A stretch of DNA of 61,259 nucleotides from Bradyrhizobium jicamae (lineage in GTDB: Bacteria > Pseudomonadota > Alphaproteobacteria > Rhizobiales > Xanthobacteraceae), in the NCBI RefSeq assembly GCF_001440395.1, contig NZ_LLXZ01000143.1:486-61744 (forward strand), in the 5' to 3' direction. This document shows, one piece after another, positions 35,817-43,833 of this stretch. Both the position numbers and the translations under genes were made by a program. Under the pieces are notes generated by a model, which was not told the origin of the DNA, did no database searches, and worked only from the letters and a program-made list of their open reading frames with translations. The number at the start of each line of letters is the position of its first letter. Position 1 is the stretch's first letter.

Positions 35817-36752
35817 ATGAGCTTGGACACCAACATGAGCTTAGGGAGCACCTCACAACCCGGTCGACCGGGGCTCGACGAGTTGGTTCCGTCGCGCTAC
35901 GCGCTGAAGGTCGGCGACATTGACGTGCTGGTGGTCAGCGATGGTGTGCTGCCGCTCCCAACAGCAATGTTGGCCCACAACGTCGACCCGGCCGTCCGGG
36001 CGGCCTGGCTGAAAGACATGTTCCTGCCCCCGGACGCGTTGGATTGGGCGCTGAACGTGGTCGTGGTGCGTAGCGGCGGCCGGACCATCCTCGTCGACGC
36101 TGGGCTGGGGTTCGACCCGGACTTGCACTTGCCGCGGGCCGGACAGTTGGTCCATCGACTGGAGGCCGCCGGCATCGAGCTTGCGTCCGTGACCGACGTG
36201 GTGCTGACCCACATGCACATGGACCACATTGGCGGGCTGCTGGTCGACGGAGTGAAGGAGCAGCTGCGTCCGGACCTGCGGATCCACGTCGCGGCCGCCG
36301 AGGTCAAGTTCTGGGAAGCGCCCGATTTCTCCCACGTCTCCATGCCGCCGGGGTTCCCGGACGCGCTTCGGTCGGCCGCCAAGCGGTTCGTGAAAGAGTA
36401 CCGCGGCCAACTGCGGCCGTTCGAGGAGGAGTATGAGGTCGCGCCGGGAGTGGTCGTCACTCGTACCGGCGGCCACACGCCCGGGCACAGCGTGGTCCGC
36501 GTGGCGTCCGGCGGCGACCGGCTGACGTTCGCTGGAGACCTCGTGTTTCAGGTCGGATTCGAACATCCCGAGTGGTACAACGGCTTCGAACACGACCCCG
36601 AGGAGGCGGCCCGCGTTCGGGTCCGTCTGTTGCGGGAACTGGCGACGACCGGCGGGCTGCTGGTGGCCACTCATCTGCCGTTCCCGTCCGTCGGCCATGT
36701 GGCGGTCGACGGCGACGCCTTTCGTTGGGTACCGGCCTTCTGGGACTACTGA
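35817..36752 (+). CDS. Metallo-beta-lactamase-fold hydrolase
   Basis: A 311-residue MBL-fold protein. The metal motif HMHMDHIGG (HxHxDH) is near residue 137, and further ligands are expected in GGHTPGHSVVRV and in TFAGDLVFQ, where His and Asp fit the pattern. No signal peptide, but the N-terminus repeats SLDTNMSLGS. The start at 35817 has CAGGAG upstream. The family includes lactonases and other hydrolases; the substrate is unknown. The G/C-rich third positions with many GTC and GTG codons look unlike the preceding spacer. It is the last gene of the cluster. Confidence 0.88.
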   Translation: MSLDTNMSLGSTSQPGRPGLDELVPSRYALKVGDIDVLVVSDGVLPLPTAMLAHNVDPAVRAAWLKDMFLPPDALDWALNVVVVRSGGRTILVDAGLGFDPDLHLPRAGQLVHRLEAAGIELASVTDVVLTHMHMDHIGGLLVDGVKEQLRPDLRIHVAAAEVKFWEAPDFSHVSMPPGFPDALRSAAKRFVKEYRGQLRPFEEEYEVAPGVVVTRTGGHTPGHSVVRVASGGDRLTFAGDLVFQVGFEHPEWYNGFEHDPEEAARVRVRLLRELATTGGLLVATHLPFPSVGHVAVDGDAFRWVPAFWDY

Positions 36753-36825
36753 TTGCTTGTCGGGTTAGGCCAGAACCAGGGCGCGTACTCATAGCGCTAA
36801 TGAGTTCGCGCACTAAGTCATCGCT

Positions 36826-37818
36826 TTAGCCGTTCGACTGCGGCGCAGTGATCGCCTTGCGGATCGCGGCGAGCGGTGCGGTGTCGTCGAATTCGATATC
36901 TTCGCCGATCCGCTTCAATCCGAGATCGCGCCACACCGTGGCGAGGTCCGGCGTCACCGGCTTCGGTCCCATTTCGCGGTGAAGGCGGGTCAGCACATCG
37001 ACACCGACGGCCTTGTCGGCGGTCGCAAGAATGCGATCGATCGGCCAGTCCTGCTCGTGATTGCCGCCGGCGGCGAGCACGCCGCGCATCGCGTCCTGCA
37101 GGCCAAGGCGATTATTCGTCGCTTTGCGAATCTCGATATCGGCGAGCAGGCAGAACATCGCGCCGCCCCAATATTTCCGTCCCCAGGTGCCGGTGTTGTC
37201 GAGTCCCTGGTCGCCGGCCTGCGGCAGCCCCTTCGGCATGTCGCGCATCATCGCCTGCCAGATTTCCTGCGCTGTGAGGTCTCCCGCCTGCACCCGCGCA
37301 ACCGGCTCGACATAGACGGCCAGTCCTTCGGAGAGCCACGCGTAGCGGTCGGGCATGTCGGGCAGGGCGGTATGTACCATCTCGTGCACCATCACCCAGT
37401 CGCGCCGCAGCACATCCTCGGTGGAATCGCGGCCGAGCGGAATGCGAATGGCGGCGCCGCGATAGCCCCATGTGGTGCCGCCGCTGATGCGCCCGCCGTC
37501 GACGGGCACCAGCAGCAGCCGCAGCGAGCTGACGGGAAAGCGCCCGTAATAGGTCGTGACGGCTTGCGCCGACATCCTGATCCAGTCGAGCAATTTTTCC
37601 CTCGGCAGCGCCATGTCGCCCGGCGCGAACGCGACATGAATGATGCCACCGCGTACCTCAAGATCGGTCTGGGGCAGCCGGTCGAACGCGTCGTAGGGCA
37701 TGCGGTCGCCGCGCATATATTCCGATTGCGCGCCGGCGCGGAACGAAACGGTGCTCGCCAGCATCGCGGCGATGACGGCGGCGGCAAAGCTCCAGCGAAG
37801 CGCGCCGGCGGATTTCAT
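36826..37818 (-). CDS. Exported gluzincin-type metalloprotease, buf operon
   Basis: A 330-residue protein with a signal peptide (ALRWSFAAAVIAAMLASTVS) and a zinc-protease motif HEMVHTALPDMPDRYAWLSE: His, His and a downstream Glu, the M61/M1-like arrangement, with the catalytic Glu in HEMVH. It is therefore probably a periplasmic peptidase. The start overlaps the stop of the creatininase-family gene by four bases, and the gene is the last of four tightly coupled genes (bufB, bufC, creatininase, this). It may process the bufferin peptides; that is inference. Its family is not one I can name precisely. Confidence 0.72.
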   Translation of the reverse strand: MKSAGALRWSFAAAVIAAMLASTVSFRAGAQSEYMRGDRMPYDAFDRLPQTDLEVRGGIIHVAFAPGDMALPREKLLDWIRMSAQAVTTYYGRFPVSSLRLLLVPVDGGRISGGTTWGYRGAAIRIPLGRDSTEDVLRRDWVMVHEMVHTALPDMPDRYAWLSEGLAVYVEPVARVQAGDLTAQEIWQAMMRDMPKGLPQAGDQGLDNTGTWGRKYWGGAMFCLLADIEIRKATNNRLGLQDAMRGVLAAGGNHEQDWPIDRILATADKAVGVDVLTRLHREMGPKPVTPDLATVWRDLGLKRIGEDIEFDDTAPLAAIRKAITAPQSNG

Positions 37819-38624
37819 CGCAACACGGCTTGGGCCGCGGCAGACCGGTGCTCGCCGGGTCCTTGCGCCATGAACGCGGCGGCCTGCTCATGGAGATCGT
37901 CGAGGATGGCGGCGAGCAGGGCTTCGCCCTTGGCCGCCGTCGCCCGTGTCGGATCGCCATAGCAGCCGGAGCGGCTGTAATTCGGCGAATGCGGATCAGA
38001 TGGTGTCAAAGCGCCCGGCGTCTCCTGGATCAAGGCGGGGCTGGCTTCGGCGCGCGTCATGTCGACGAGATGCGGCACCATCGCCAGCATCAGCGACGTT
38101 TCCAACTCATCCGCATGGCTGCCATGGCCTTGCTCTGCCAATTGCCTCGCCGCGCGCGGATAGCGCGGACCCTCGTGAATCCACAAATGCCTGATCCGCT
38201 CGCCACCGAGGCGCGCCAGAGCACGGTCGACCGGCGCCAGGGTGCTGATCCCGGTATTGAGCACGAGCAGCTTTGGGCAGCCGCTGCCGAGAATCTGTCC
38301 CGCGATCTCGCGCACAAAGGCTTCGAAGGTCGAAATCGACAGGCTGCTGCTGCCGGCATATTCGGTGAAGGCGGGATAATGGCCATAGGTCAGCGTCGGC
38401 CAGACCAGCGCGTCGATTTTTTCTGCCATGCGGGCTGCGAGCCATTCGGCCTGAATGCGGTCGGTATTGAGGGGGAGGTGGAAGCCGTGCTGCTTGGCGG
38501 CAGCGCCGATCGGCAATATCGCCACCGCGCCGTCGCCGATGCGCCGCGCGACATCGTCCCAGTGCATGCGCTCGATGAAATGGCGATCGGTGTCACTTCC
38601 CATTCGCCGAGCGCTCCCCTTCAT
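37815..38624 (-). CDS. Creatininase-family amidohydrolase/peptidase, buf operon
   Basis: A 269-residue creatininase-fold protein. PIGAAAKQHGFHLPLNTD near residue 40 is the first metal-site motif, and GSHADELETSLMLA near 165 is the second. In creatininase the first motif reads EQHG, with Glu as a metal ligand; here that place is Lys (AKQHG), a substitution I believe is found in one subfamily. MftE of the mycofactocin pathway, also of this family, trims a radical-SAM-modified peptide, so peptide processing is conceivable here. It overlaps both neighbours by four bases. No signal peptide, so it would act in the cytoplasm. Confidence 0.85.
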   Translation of the reverse strand: MKGSARRMGSDTDRHFIERMHWDDVARRIGDGAVAILPIGAAAKQHGFHLPLNTDRIQAEWLAARMAEKIDALVWPTLTYGHYPAFTEYAGSSSLSISTFEAFVREIAGQILGSGCPKLLVLNTGISTLAPVDRALARLGGERIRHLWIHEGPRYPRAARQLAEQGHGSHADELETSLMLAMVPHLVDMTRAEASPALIQETPGALTPSDPHSPNYSRSGCYGDPTRATAAKGEALLAAILDDLHEQAAAFMAQGPGEHRSAAAQAVLR

Positions 38625-39406
38625 GAGCCGACGGAAACGTCCGTCAATAGTCCCGCCGTGATCCAGCCGTGCAGATAGCCCGCGCCGCGGCCCGCCGCGC
38701 TGTCGGGGTCGTCATAGGTCGCGAGCATTTCGCAGAGCACGCCGAACGGAATGCCGTTCGCGGCCTCATCCCACATCATTGCCTCTTCCGGCGAAAGCTC
38801 GCGGAACATCGGCGTGACGTCCTGGCGCCAGATCAGGAGATGCGCAGGCTGCTCTAGCGCGACCGCATCTGGCGGCGTTTCTTCGTTCTTGAGCGCGAGC
38901 CAGATCGCAGAGGCGTTGGTCGCAAGGTCGAGCCTGGCTGCGCTCGGATGCGGCCGGAATTTCAGGCCCGACCATGCCTCGGGCGCAAATCCTGCCATGT
39001 CGCTCAGCTCGACGACCTTGCCTTCCGCGGCATCGAAGGCGTCGTTGAGTGCCTTTTCCAGTGCGGCGAGATCGGACAGTTCGGGGTGCTCGGTGTAGGG
39101 CGCGGTCGATCTCAAAAACGCCGGCAAGCCTTGCGAGAACCAGCGCAGGTTCGGGTTCTCGGACGGGCGCGCCTTGACATAGGCGTAGCCCATCTCGTCG
39201 AACATTTCATCGCCGAGATAAAGATGCAGCAGCTCGTGGTCGTTGCGCATGGCCTCGACCAGCCGCGAGCCATAGGCGTAGCGATAGACCCCGAACAGCG
39301 CCTCGCGCTTCTCCCGCGGGCTGTCGAGGATTTCAGCCAGCACGGTATCGTCGCCATCGAGGATGCCGCGCTGGAATTCGGCTTGCTGTCGGGCGAAGTC
39401 GTTCAT
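38621..39406 (-). CDS. bufC: BufC: DUF2063 partner of MNIO enzyme
   Basis: A 261-residue protein of the DUF2063 family (annotated as putative DNA-binding domain). The N-terminal helical domain starts MNDFARQQAEFQRGILDGDD, with the family pattern REALFGVYRYAYGSRLVEAM. In bufferin systems this protein is the partner of the DUF692 enzyme and presents the peptide substrate. The start at 39406 overlaps the stop of bufB by four bases, which supports the pairing. No membrane segment or signal peptide. Confidence 0.88.
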   Translation of the reverse strand: MNDFARQQAEFQRGILDGDDTVLAEILDSPREKREALFGVYRYAYGSRLVEAMRNDHELLHLYLGDEMFDEMGYAYVKARPSENPNLRWFSQGLPAFLRSTAPYTEHPELSDLAALEKALNDAFDAAEGKVVELSDMAGFAPEAWSGLKFRPHPSAARLDLATNASAIWLALKNEETPPDAVALEQPAHLLIWRQDVTPMFRELSPEEAMMWDEAANGIPFGVLCEMLATYDDPDSAAGRGAGYLHGWITAGLLTDVSVGS

Positions 39407-40305
39407 ACCGTGCGGCTGCCCGTCGGCAAGGTTTGCGCGGCCATCTCGCGGGTCCTGACAACCTCGCGCACAAGTTCGTCGAGCGGCGGAATGTTGTCGT
39501 CGCGCTCGATCATGGTCGAGACGCGGCCGAAGCGTTTCAGCGCCGCGGCATAGAGATCCCAGACATCCTCGCACACGGGGTGATCGTGGGTGTCGATGAT
39601 GTGAGTGCCCATATGGCTGTGGCCGGCCATGTGAAACTGCACCACACGATCCGCCGGAATGCCATTGAGGAAGGTCATGGGATCGTAGCCGTGGTTGAAG
39701 GCGCTGACATAGACGTTGTTGACGTCGAACAGCAGCCAGCATCCGGCGCGGCGCGAGAGTTCAGACAGGAATTCCCATTCCGTCATTTCGGAATTGTTGA
39801 ACTGGACGTAGGTCGAGACGTTCTCGAGCACGATGGCGCGGCCAAGGAAATCCTGCACCAGTTGCACCCGGCTCACGACATGATCGAGCGCCTCCCTGGT
39901 GTAGGGGATCGGCAGGAGATCATGCAGGTTCTTGCCGTGCACGCCGGTCCAGCACAGATGGTCCGAGACCCATTTCGGCTCGACTCGCCGGGCGAGATCC
40001 TTCAGGGCTTGCAGATATTCGAAGTTCGGCGGCGCGGTGGAGGCGATTGACATCGACACGCCGTGCATCACCACGGGGTAACGTTCGCAGATCCGGTCCA
40101 GCGTGCGCAGCGGCTGGCCGCCGGGCAGCATGTAGTTCTCGCTGATGATCTCGAACCAGTCGATCGGCGGATTACCGCCCAGGATCTCATCGTAGTGCTG
40201 GTGACGCAGGCCGAGGCCGAAGCCGAGGAAGGAGGGCTTGGCCGATGTCGCCGGACGATCTGCGCGTGCGGCCGCAGCGGTGTCTGGCAATGTTGCGACG
40301 TTCAT
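39403..40305 (-). CDS. bufB: BufB: multinuclear iron oxygenase (MNIO, DUF692)
   Basis: A 300-residue TIM-barrel enzyme of the DUF692/MNIO family. Known members use a mixed-valent di- or tri-iron centre to convert cysteines of precursor peptides to heterocycles; in bufferins, cysteines become thiooxazoles. Family signatures are GLGLRHQHYDEIL, WFEIISENYM, HGVSMSIAS, LENVSTYVQF, FDVNNVYVSA and QFHMAGHSH...DTHDHPV, with the His, Asp, Asn and Glu ligands in them. The start at 40305 follows 100 bases after bufA2-2, from which a hairpin separates it. bufC follows with a four-base overlap. Confidence 0.93.
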   Translation of the reverse strand: MNVATLPDTAAAARADRPATSAKPSFLGFGLGLRHQHYDEILGGNPPIDWFEIISENYMLPGGQPLRTLDRICERYPVVMHGVSMSIASTAPPNFEYLQALKDLARRVEPKWVSDHLCWTGVHGKNLHDLLPIPYTREALDHVVSRVQLVQDFLGRAIVLENVSTYVQFNNSEMTEWEFLSELSRRAGCWLLFDVNNVYVSAFNHGYDPMTFLNGIPADRVVQFHMAGHSHMGTHIIDTHDHPVCEDVWDLYAAALKRFGRVSTMIERDDNIPPLDELVREVVRTREMAAQTLPTGSRTV

Positions 40306-40366
40306 CTCGTCTCCGCTCGAACGGGCAGCCAAACGGGGCGGCGTGTCTTCAACCTAGCATGGAACC

Positions 40367-40390
40367 GAGGCCCGGCCTACACCGGGCCTC
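40367..40390 (-). promoter_or_regulatory. Hairpin between bufA2-2 and bufB
   Basis: GAGGCCCGG and CCGGGCCTC form a perfect nine-base stem with a six-base loop, 16 bases after the stop of the second bufA2. No T-run follows on the minus strand, so it is more likely a partial terminator or an mRNA-protecting hairpin than a full stop. Confidence 0.6.
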
Positions 40391-40405
40391 GACGGGGTCT
40401 GTGAC

Positions 40406-40663
40406 CTAGGACGGCATGAACTTACCCTTGGCGGCGTCGCACTTTTCCTTGGTCATGGCCGAGAAGCCCTGACCCTTGCAGGCGTTCTGGCCCTTGCAGG
40501 CGTTTGCGCCGCCCTTGCACGCGCTCTGGCCCTTGCAGGCATTGGCGCCGACGCACTTGCCCTCGCCGGCGGCGTAGGTCGTGGTCGACACGGTGGTGCC
40601 GGCCAGGAACAGGGTGGCAGCGGCGGCGGCCAGCACGGCGCCTGATTTGGGGGTCATCTTCAT
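40406..40663 (-). CDS. bufA2: BufA2-type bufferin precursor, copy 2
   Basis: An 85-residue secreted peptide. The signal peptide ends near TYA, and the mature part of about 55 residues contains six cysteines: GKCVGANACKGQSACKGG, then NACKGQNACKGQG, and KCDAAKGKF. The first five are spaced 6, 6, 7 and 6 residues apart. This is the ACKGQ array of the BufA2 bufferin family, copper-binding peptides whose cysteines are modified by BufB. The start at 40663 is the first ATG before the signal peptide. It has its own promoter-like element at 40743-40768 and a hairpin after its stop. Confidence 0.9.
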   Translation of the reverse strand: MKMTPKSGAVLAAAAATLFLAGTTVSTTTYAAGEGKCVGANACKGQSACKGGANACKGQNACKGQGFSAMTKEKCDAAKGKFMPS

Positions 40664-40742
40664 TTGTATCCTCCAATGGAAGTGTGAGGGTGCACCGCCC
40701 GCAAGCGACAAATCCAGCCGACAAACGGCACCCGGAGAGAGT

Positions 40743-40768
40743 TACGTGGCGGGCCTGGATTTAGTTAC
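40743..40768 (-). promoter_or_regulatory. ECF-type promoter element before bufA2-2
   Basis: Reading the minus strand: GTAACT at 40768-40763, then 16 bases that start AAATC, then CGTA at 40746-40743. The start codon is 80 bases downstream. The same layout occurs before bufA2-1 and before the doxX-like gene. As I recall, the Caulobacter SigF promoter, which controls bufferin operons there, has GTAACC-N16-CGAA. Confidence 0.65.
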
Positions 40769-40809
40769 GGGCGAGGCCGACTTTATTTTAGCCGATGGGC
40801 CGAAACAAC

Positions 40810-40834
40810 GAGGGCCCGGCGGTGCCGAGCCCTC
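40810..40834 (-). promoter_or_regulatory. Hairpin after bufA2-1
   Basis: GAGGGC-C-CGGC pairs with GCCG-A-GCCCTC, an 11-position stem with one mismatch, 18 bases after the stop of the first bufA2. TTGTTTCGG follows on the minus strand. Copy 2 has a comparable hairpin at the same relative place. Confidence 0.55.
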
Positions 40835-40852
40835 CGCGCAAGGATCCGCCGA

Positions 40853-41116
40853 TCAGCTCTTGACGAACTTGGCGCCCATGGCGGCGCATGCCTTCTCTGA
40901 TGTCATCGAGAAGCCGGTGCCCTTGCAGGCGTTCTGGCCCTTGCAGGCGTTGGCCGAGCCCTTGCAGGCGCTCTGGCCCTTGCAGGCATTGCCGGCCACG
41001 CACTTGCCCTGGGTCGCGTTGGCAGGCGTCGACACCGTCGACACCACCGAGCCGGCCAGGAACAGCGTGGCGGCGGCAGCGGCGAGCGTCGCACCGGATT
41101 TGGAATTCAACTTCAT
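40853..41116 (-). CDS. bufA2: BufA2-type bufferin precursor, copy 1
   Basis: An 87-residue secreted peptide, the paralogue of the gene at 40406. A signal peptide (LAAAAATLFLAGSVVSTVST) is followed by GKCVAGNACKGQSACKGS, NACKGQNACKGTG and KACAAMGAKF: again six cysteines, with the first five at spacings 6, 6, 7 and 6. Compared with copy 2 the signal peptides and cores are nearly alike, so this is a recent tandem duplication. A GAGGAG ribosome binding site stands seven bases before the ATG at 41116. It would bind copper in the periplasm after modification by BufB and BufC. Confidence 0.9.
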   Translation of the reverse strand: MKLNSKSGATLAAAAATLFLAGSVVSTVSTPANATQGKCVAGNACKGQSACKGSANACKGQNACKGTGFSMTSEKACAAMGAKFVKS

Positions 41117-41280
41117 GACGATCTCCTCGATCCTTGTTTGAAGACAACACGCCGCAAGCATCCGCTGATCGCCCGATCACGGACCCTCACAACGCAAGCG
41201 ATGTGACGGATGGCAATCGGGCCGCGGAGGCTTGCCGGAAGGCCACGTCTTCGTGACCGAGTGCTCATCCGAAAACCAGC

Positions 41281-41306
41281 TACGGGGCATCAGGCGATTT
41301 GGTTAC
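41281..41306 (-). promoter_or_regulatory. ECF-type promoter element before bufA2-1
   Basis: On the minus strand: GTAACC at 41306-41301, 16 bases starting AAATC, then CGTA at 41284-41281, about 165 bases before the bufA2-1 start. The match to the element before bufA2-2 includes the AAATC after the first hexamer. The leader is long, so an additional site may exist nearer the gene. Confidence 0.65.
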
Positions 41307-41388
41307 AGAGTTTCAGAAGAAAATTTTCTTTTTTTGCGGTTGGGCATTCCGTAAGTCTCAGTTGCGCTGCACAACGCATTCGATCGAG

Positions 41389-43173
41389 CTATCCGCGTGC
41401 GGGCTTCAGCTTGGCCATCTGCGCGACCGTGGCCCGCAACTCCTCGGCATTGAAGGATGGAAACGAGCAGATCCGGTTGCTGCAGGCGAACGCGGCGGGT
41501 TCGCCAAGATCGGGATATTCGACGTCGGGATTGGGCAGCTTGCCCTCGCGCAGATCGAGCCACTCCAGGCGCTTGTAGCGGGCCGGCAGCGCGCGGGCCA
41601 GCGCATGCAGGCTTTTCGCGCGGGCGTCGTCCTTGTGTCCGACGATCGTCATGTGGGTCGGCTCCACCGCAAGTTCTTCGTCGGCAAGCAGAATGCCGGG
41701 CAGGGGGCGCATCATCGTGCTTGCAGCGCTGGCGAGATAGCGCATCGCGTGCGCGGCCTGCTCGCGATAGGCGTCATTGCCGAAGTAACGGTCGAGCAGG
41801 TTCATGAATCTCGCGACCTGCACCTGGTCTTCGATCAGCTTGGCAGGCTTCGCAAGCACGCCGGTCTTACCTTCCGCGGTCTTCGAGGTCACGAAGCCGC
41901 CGGCCTCATCGCGGAAGGTCGCGACGAAATCGCCGGCCTTCGCGGCGGCAGCGAGCCAGTCGCGATTTCCCGTCGAAGCATAGAGATCGAGGAAGGCCTG
42001 GCCCATCGCCAGCGTGTCACCGATGAACGGCCCGCCGCGATCCTTCTCGCCATGACGGAAGCCGCCATCCGGCAGTGCACGGTTGTCGATCACCCACTTC
42101 GCCGCGCGCTCGGCGTTCGCCAGCACCTTGGCATCGTTGCTGACGTTGTAGTAGGCCGAAAGCCCCGAAATCGCCCAGCCATTTTCGCGCGCGTAGAGAT
42201 TCTTGTCGATGCGCGGCATTCCCAGTTTGCGGCGCTCGCGGTCCGACAGCGCATAGTATTGGTGCCCGTCGGTGTCGTGGTCGAGATCGGCATCCTGGCT
42301 GACATAGAACGCACCCTCGGGGCTTGTCAGGAATTGCGCGAGATAGCGTTCGATGTTGCGCGCGGCGGCGAGGTGTTTCGGGTCCTTCCACAGCGCATAA
42401 GCCTGGCTGTATTGCCGGAGATACTGCGCCTGGAACGACATGATCTTTTCGAAATGGGCGCGGGTCCAGGAGCCGCCCTCGGAATATTGATACACGCCAC
42501 CCCACACCGGATCGATCAGCGCGATCGCTGCATCCAGCGTCTGCCGGGCGCGCTTGGCTGCAATGGCATCGCCGGCCTCGGCGCGGCTGATGGCCAGATC
42601 CATGCTGTCGGCGTCGATATATTTCTGGTTCTCGCCCCAGCCGCCGAGTTTTTCCTCGTAGGACTCGTCGACATTCTTCGTCAGCGCGGCGCGCTGTTCC
42701 TTGTCGAGGAAGGCGGAGGTGGACGGTTTCACCTCGAAGGCTTCGCCGACCGACGGCCCCGGCGTGGGATCATCGATGATCGCCTTGAGCAGCGCCTGCA
42801 TCCGTTCCGGCTCGATGTATCCCCTGATCTTGGCGATCTCGGTGCCGTCGGGGCCGAACACGATGGTCGCCGGCCAGCCCCAGTCGCCATAGCGGCTCGA
42901 CAGATCGGGATTGGCGTCCTGGTCGACCCGCACCGGCAGATATTTTTCCGCCAGCAATTCCCTCACCTTGGTATCCGCGTAGGTCGTCTTCTCCATGACG
43001 TGGCACCAGTGGCACCACACTGCCTCGAGATCGAGGATGACGAAGCGCTGTTCTGCCTGCGCGCGGGCGAACAGATCGTCGTTCCATTCGCTCCATTTCG
43101 GCCCGTCCGCGGCGGGCGACGGAGACGCGGCAAAGGCGGCGAGGACGAAGGCGGCAATGCGGATCAGTTTCAT
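41389..43173 (-). CDS. Exported thioredoxin-fold DUF255 protein (YyaL-like)
   Basis: A 594-residue protein. A signal peptide (LIRIAAFVLAAFAASPSPAA) is followed by a thioredoxin-like domain with VWCHWCHVMEKTTY near residue 50, the WCHWCH motif of the DUF255/SSP411 family. The rest is an (alpha/alpha)6-barrel-like region that starts after FEVKPSTSAFLD and has repeated GGWGENQKYIDADSMDLA-like helices. Typical YyaL proteins are cytoplasmic, so export is a noteworthy feature. It lies 73 bases after the doxX-like gene on the same strand and before bufA2-1. A thiol-redox role on bufferins is a reasonable guess only. Confidence 0.82.
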   Translation of the reverse strand: MKLIRIAAFVLAAFAASPSPAADGPKWSEWNDDLFARAQAEQRFVILDLEAVWCHWCHVMEKTTYADTKVRELLAEKYLPVRVDQDANPDLSSRYGDWGWPATIVFGPDGTEIAKIRGYIEPERMQALLKAIIDDPTPGPSVGEAFEVKPSTSAFLDKEQRAALTKNVDESYEEKLGGWGENQKYIDADSMDLAISRAEAGDAIAAKRARQTLDAAIALIDPVWGGVYQYSEGGSWTRAHFEKIMSFQAQYLRQYSQAYALWKDPKHLAAARNIERYLAQFLTSPEGAFYVSQDADLDHDTDGHQYYALSDRERRKLGMPRIDKNLYARENGWAISGLSAYYNVSNDAKVLANAERAAKWVIDNRALPDGGFRHGEKDRGGPFIGDTLAMGQAFLDLYASTGNRDWLAAAAKAGDFVATFRDEAGGFVTSKTAEGKTGVLAKPAKLIEDQVQVARFMNLLDRYFGNDAYREQAAHAMRYLASAASTMMRPLPGILLADEELAVEPTHMTIVGHKDDARAKSLHALARALPARYKRLEWLDLREGKLPNPDVEYPDLGEPAAFACSNRICSFPSFNAEELRATVAQMAKLKPARG

Positions 43174-43246
43174 GGCGGCTCCGGAAGCACTGGCATTTTT
43201 TCGAGCTACGCAGGCGGCAGGATCCGGGCTCAACCTTTCGCCGATG

Positions 43247-43726
43247 TCACGGCATTGTGAGCGCCTTCGACGTGTCGCGGTGACCGCTGGCATTCACCAG
43301 CAGCCGGTCCAGCGAGGCGGCGCCGGGGCCTGCAATGGCGAGCCACATGAAGGCGGCGAAGTAGGTCGCTTCCTCGAAGCCGAGCAGCGTCTCCAGTGAA
43401 TCGACATCGCCCCATTTCGCCGACTTGATGGCGACGACCATGACCACCGCCAGCATGGCGGCCGGAATGCGCGTGAACAGGCCGAGGATCAGCATCGCGC
43501 CGCCGAAAAATTCGACGCCCGACACAAAGGGGGTGAGTATCGTGGGAAAAGGAATGCCCCAGCCGGCAAAATTCTCGGTCACCTGCGCCAGGTTGTTGAG
43601 CTTGCCCCAGCCGGCCAGCATGAAGGTGTAGCCGACGATCAGCCGCATGATCAGCGGGCCGGCCCAGGAAAAATGTGATGCGATCTGAGCGGGCAACAGG
43701 ATAAGAAGATTGGTGACAAAATTCAT
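43247..43726 (-). CDS. DoxX-family membrane protein
   Basis: A 159-residue membrane protein with four helices. MRLIVGYTFMLAGWGKLNNL near residue 30 and SGVEFFGGAMLILGLFTRIP near 70 are the DoxX/DoxD signatures. DoxX proteins frequently accompany bufferin operons (often called bufD), and the position here fits. An ECF-type promoter element lies 108 bases before the ATG. Function in copper handling is inferred from the context; DoxX proteins elsewhere take part in thiosulfate or redox homeostasis. Confidence 0.88.
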   Translation of the reverse strand: MNFVTNLLILLPAQIASHFSWAGPLIMRLIVGYTFMLAGWGKLNNLAQVTENFAGWGIPFPTILTPFVSGVEFFGGAMLILGLFTRIPAAMLAVVMVVAIKSAKWGDVDSLETLLGFEEATYFAAFMWLAIAGPGAASLDRLLVNASGHRDTSKALTMP

Positions 43727-43833
43727 GCGACCTCCCTTTTAAGTATTGTCGTGACGGGGCCGCGGCCTGCGGTCCTCTTCCGGCGCGCTCGAAAAATGCC
43801 GCGCGATGGCGGAAATCCGGCTCCGACAGGAAT

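Noticed and set aside
40406..41116. Possible CRISPR or satellite because of the repeated ACKGQ units
   Set aside because: The repetition is within coding sequence of two bufA2 genes, the units are 15-18 bases and there are no spacers.
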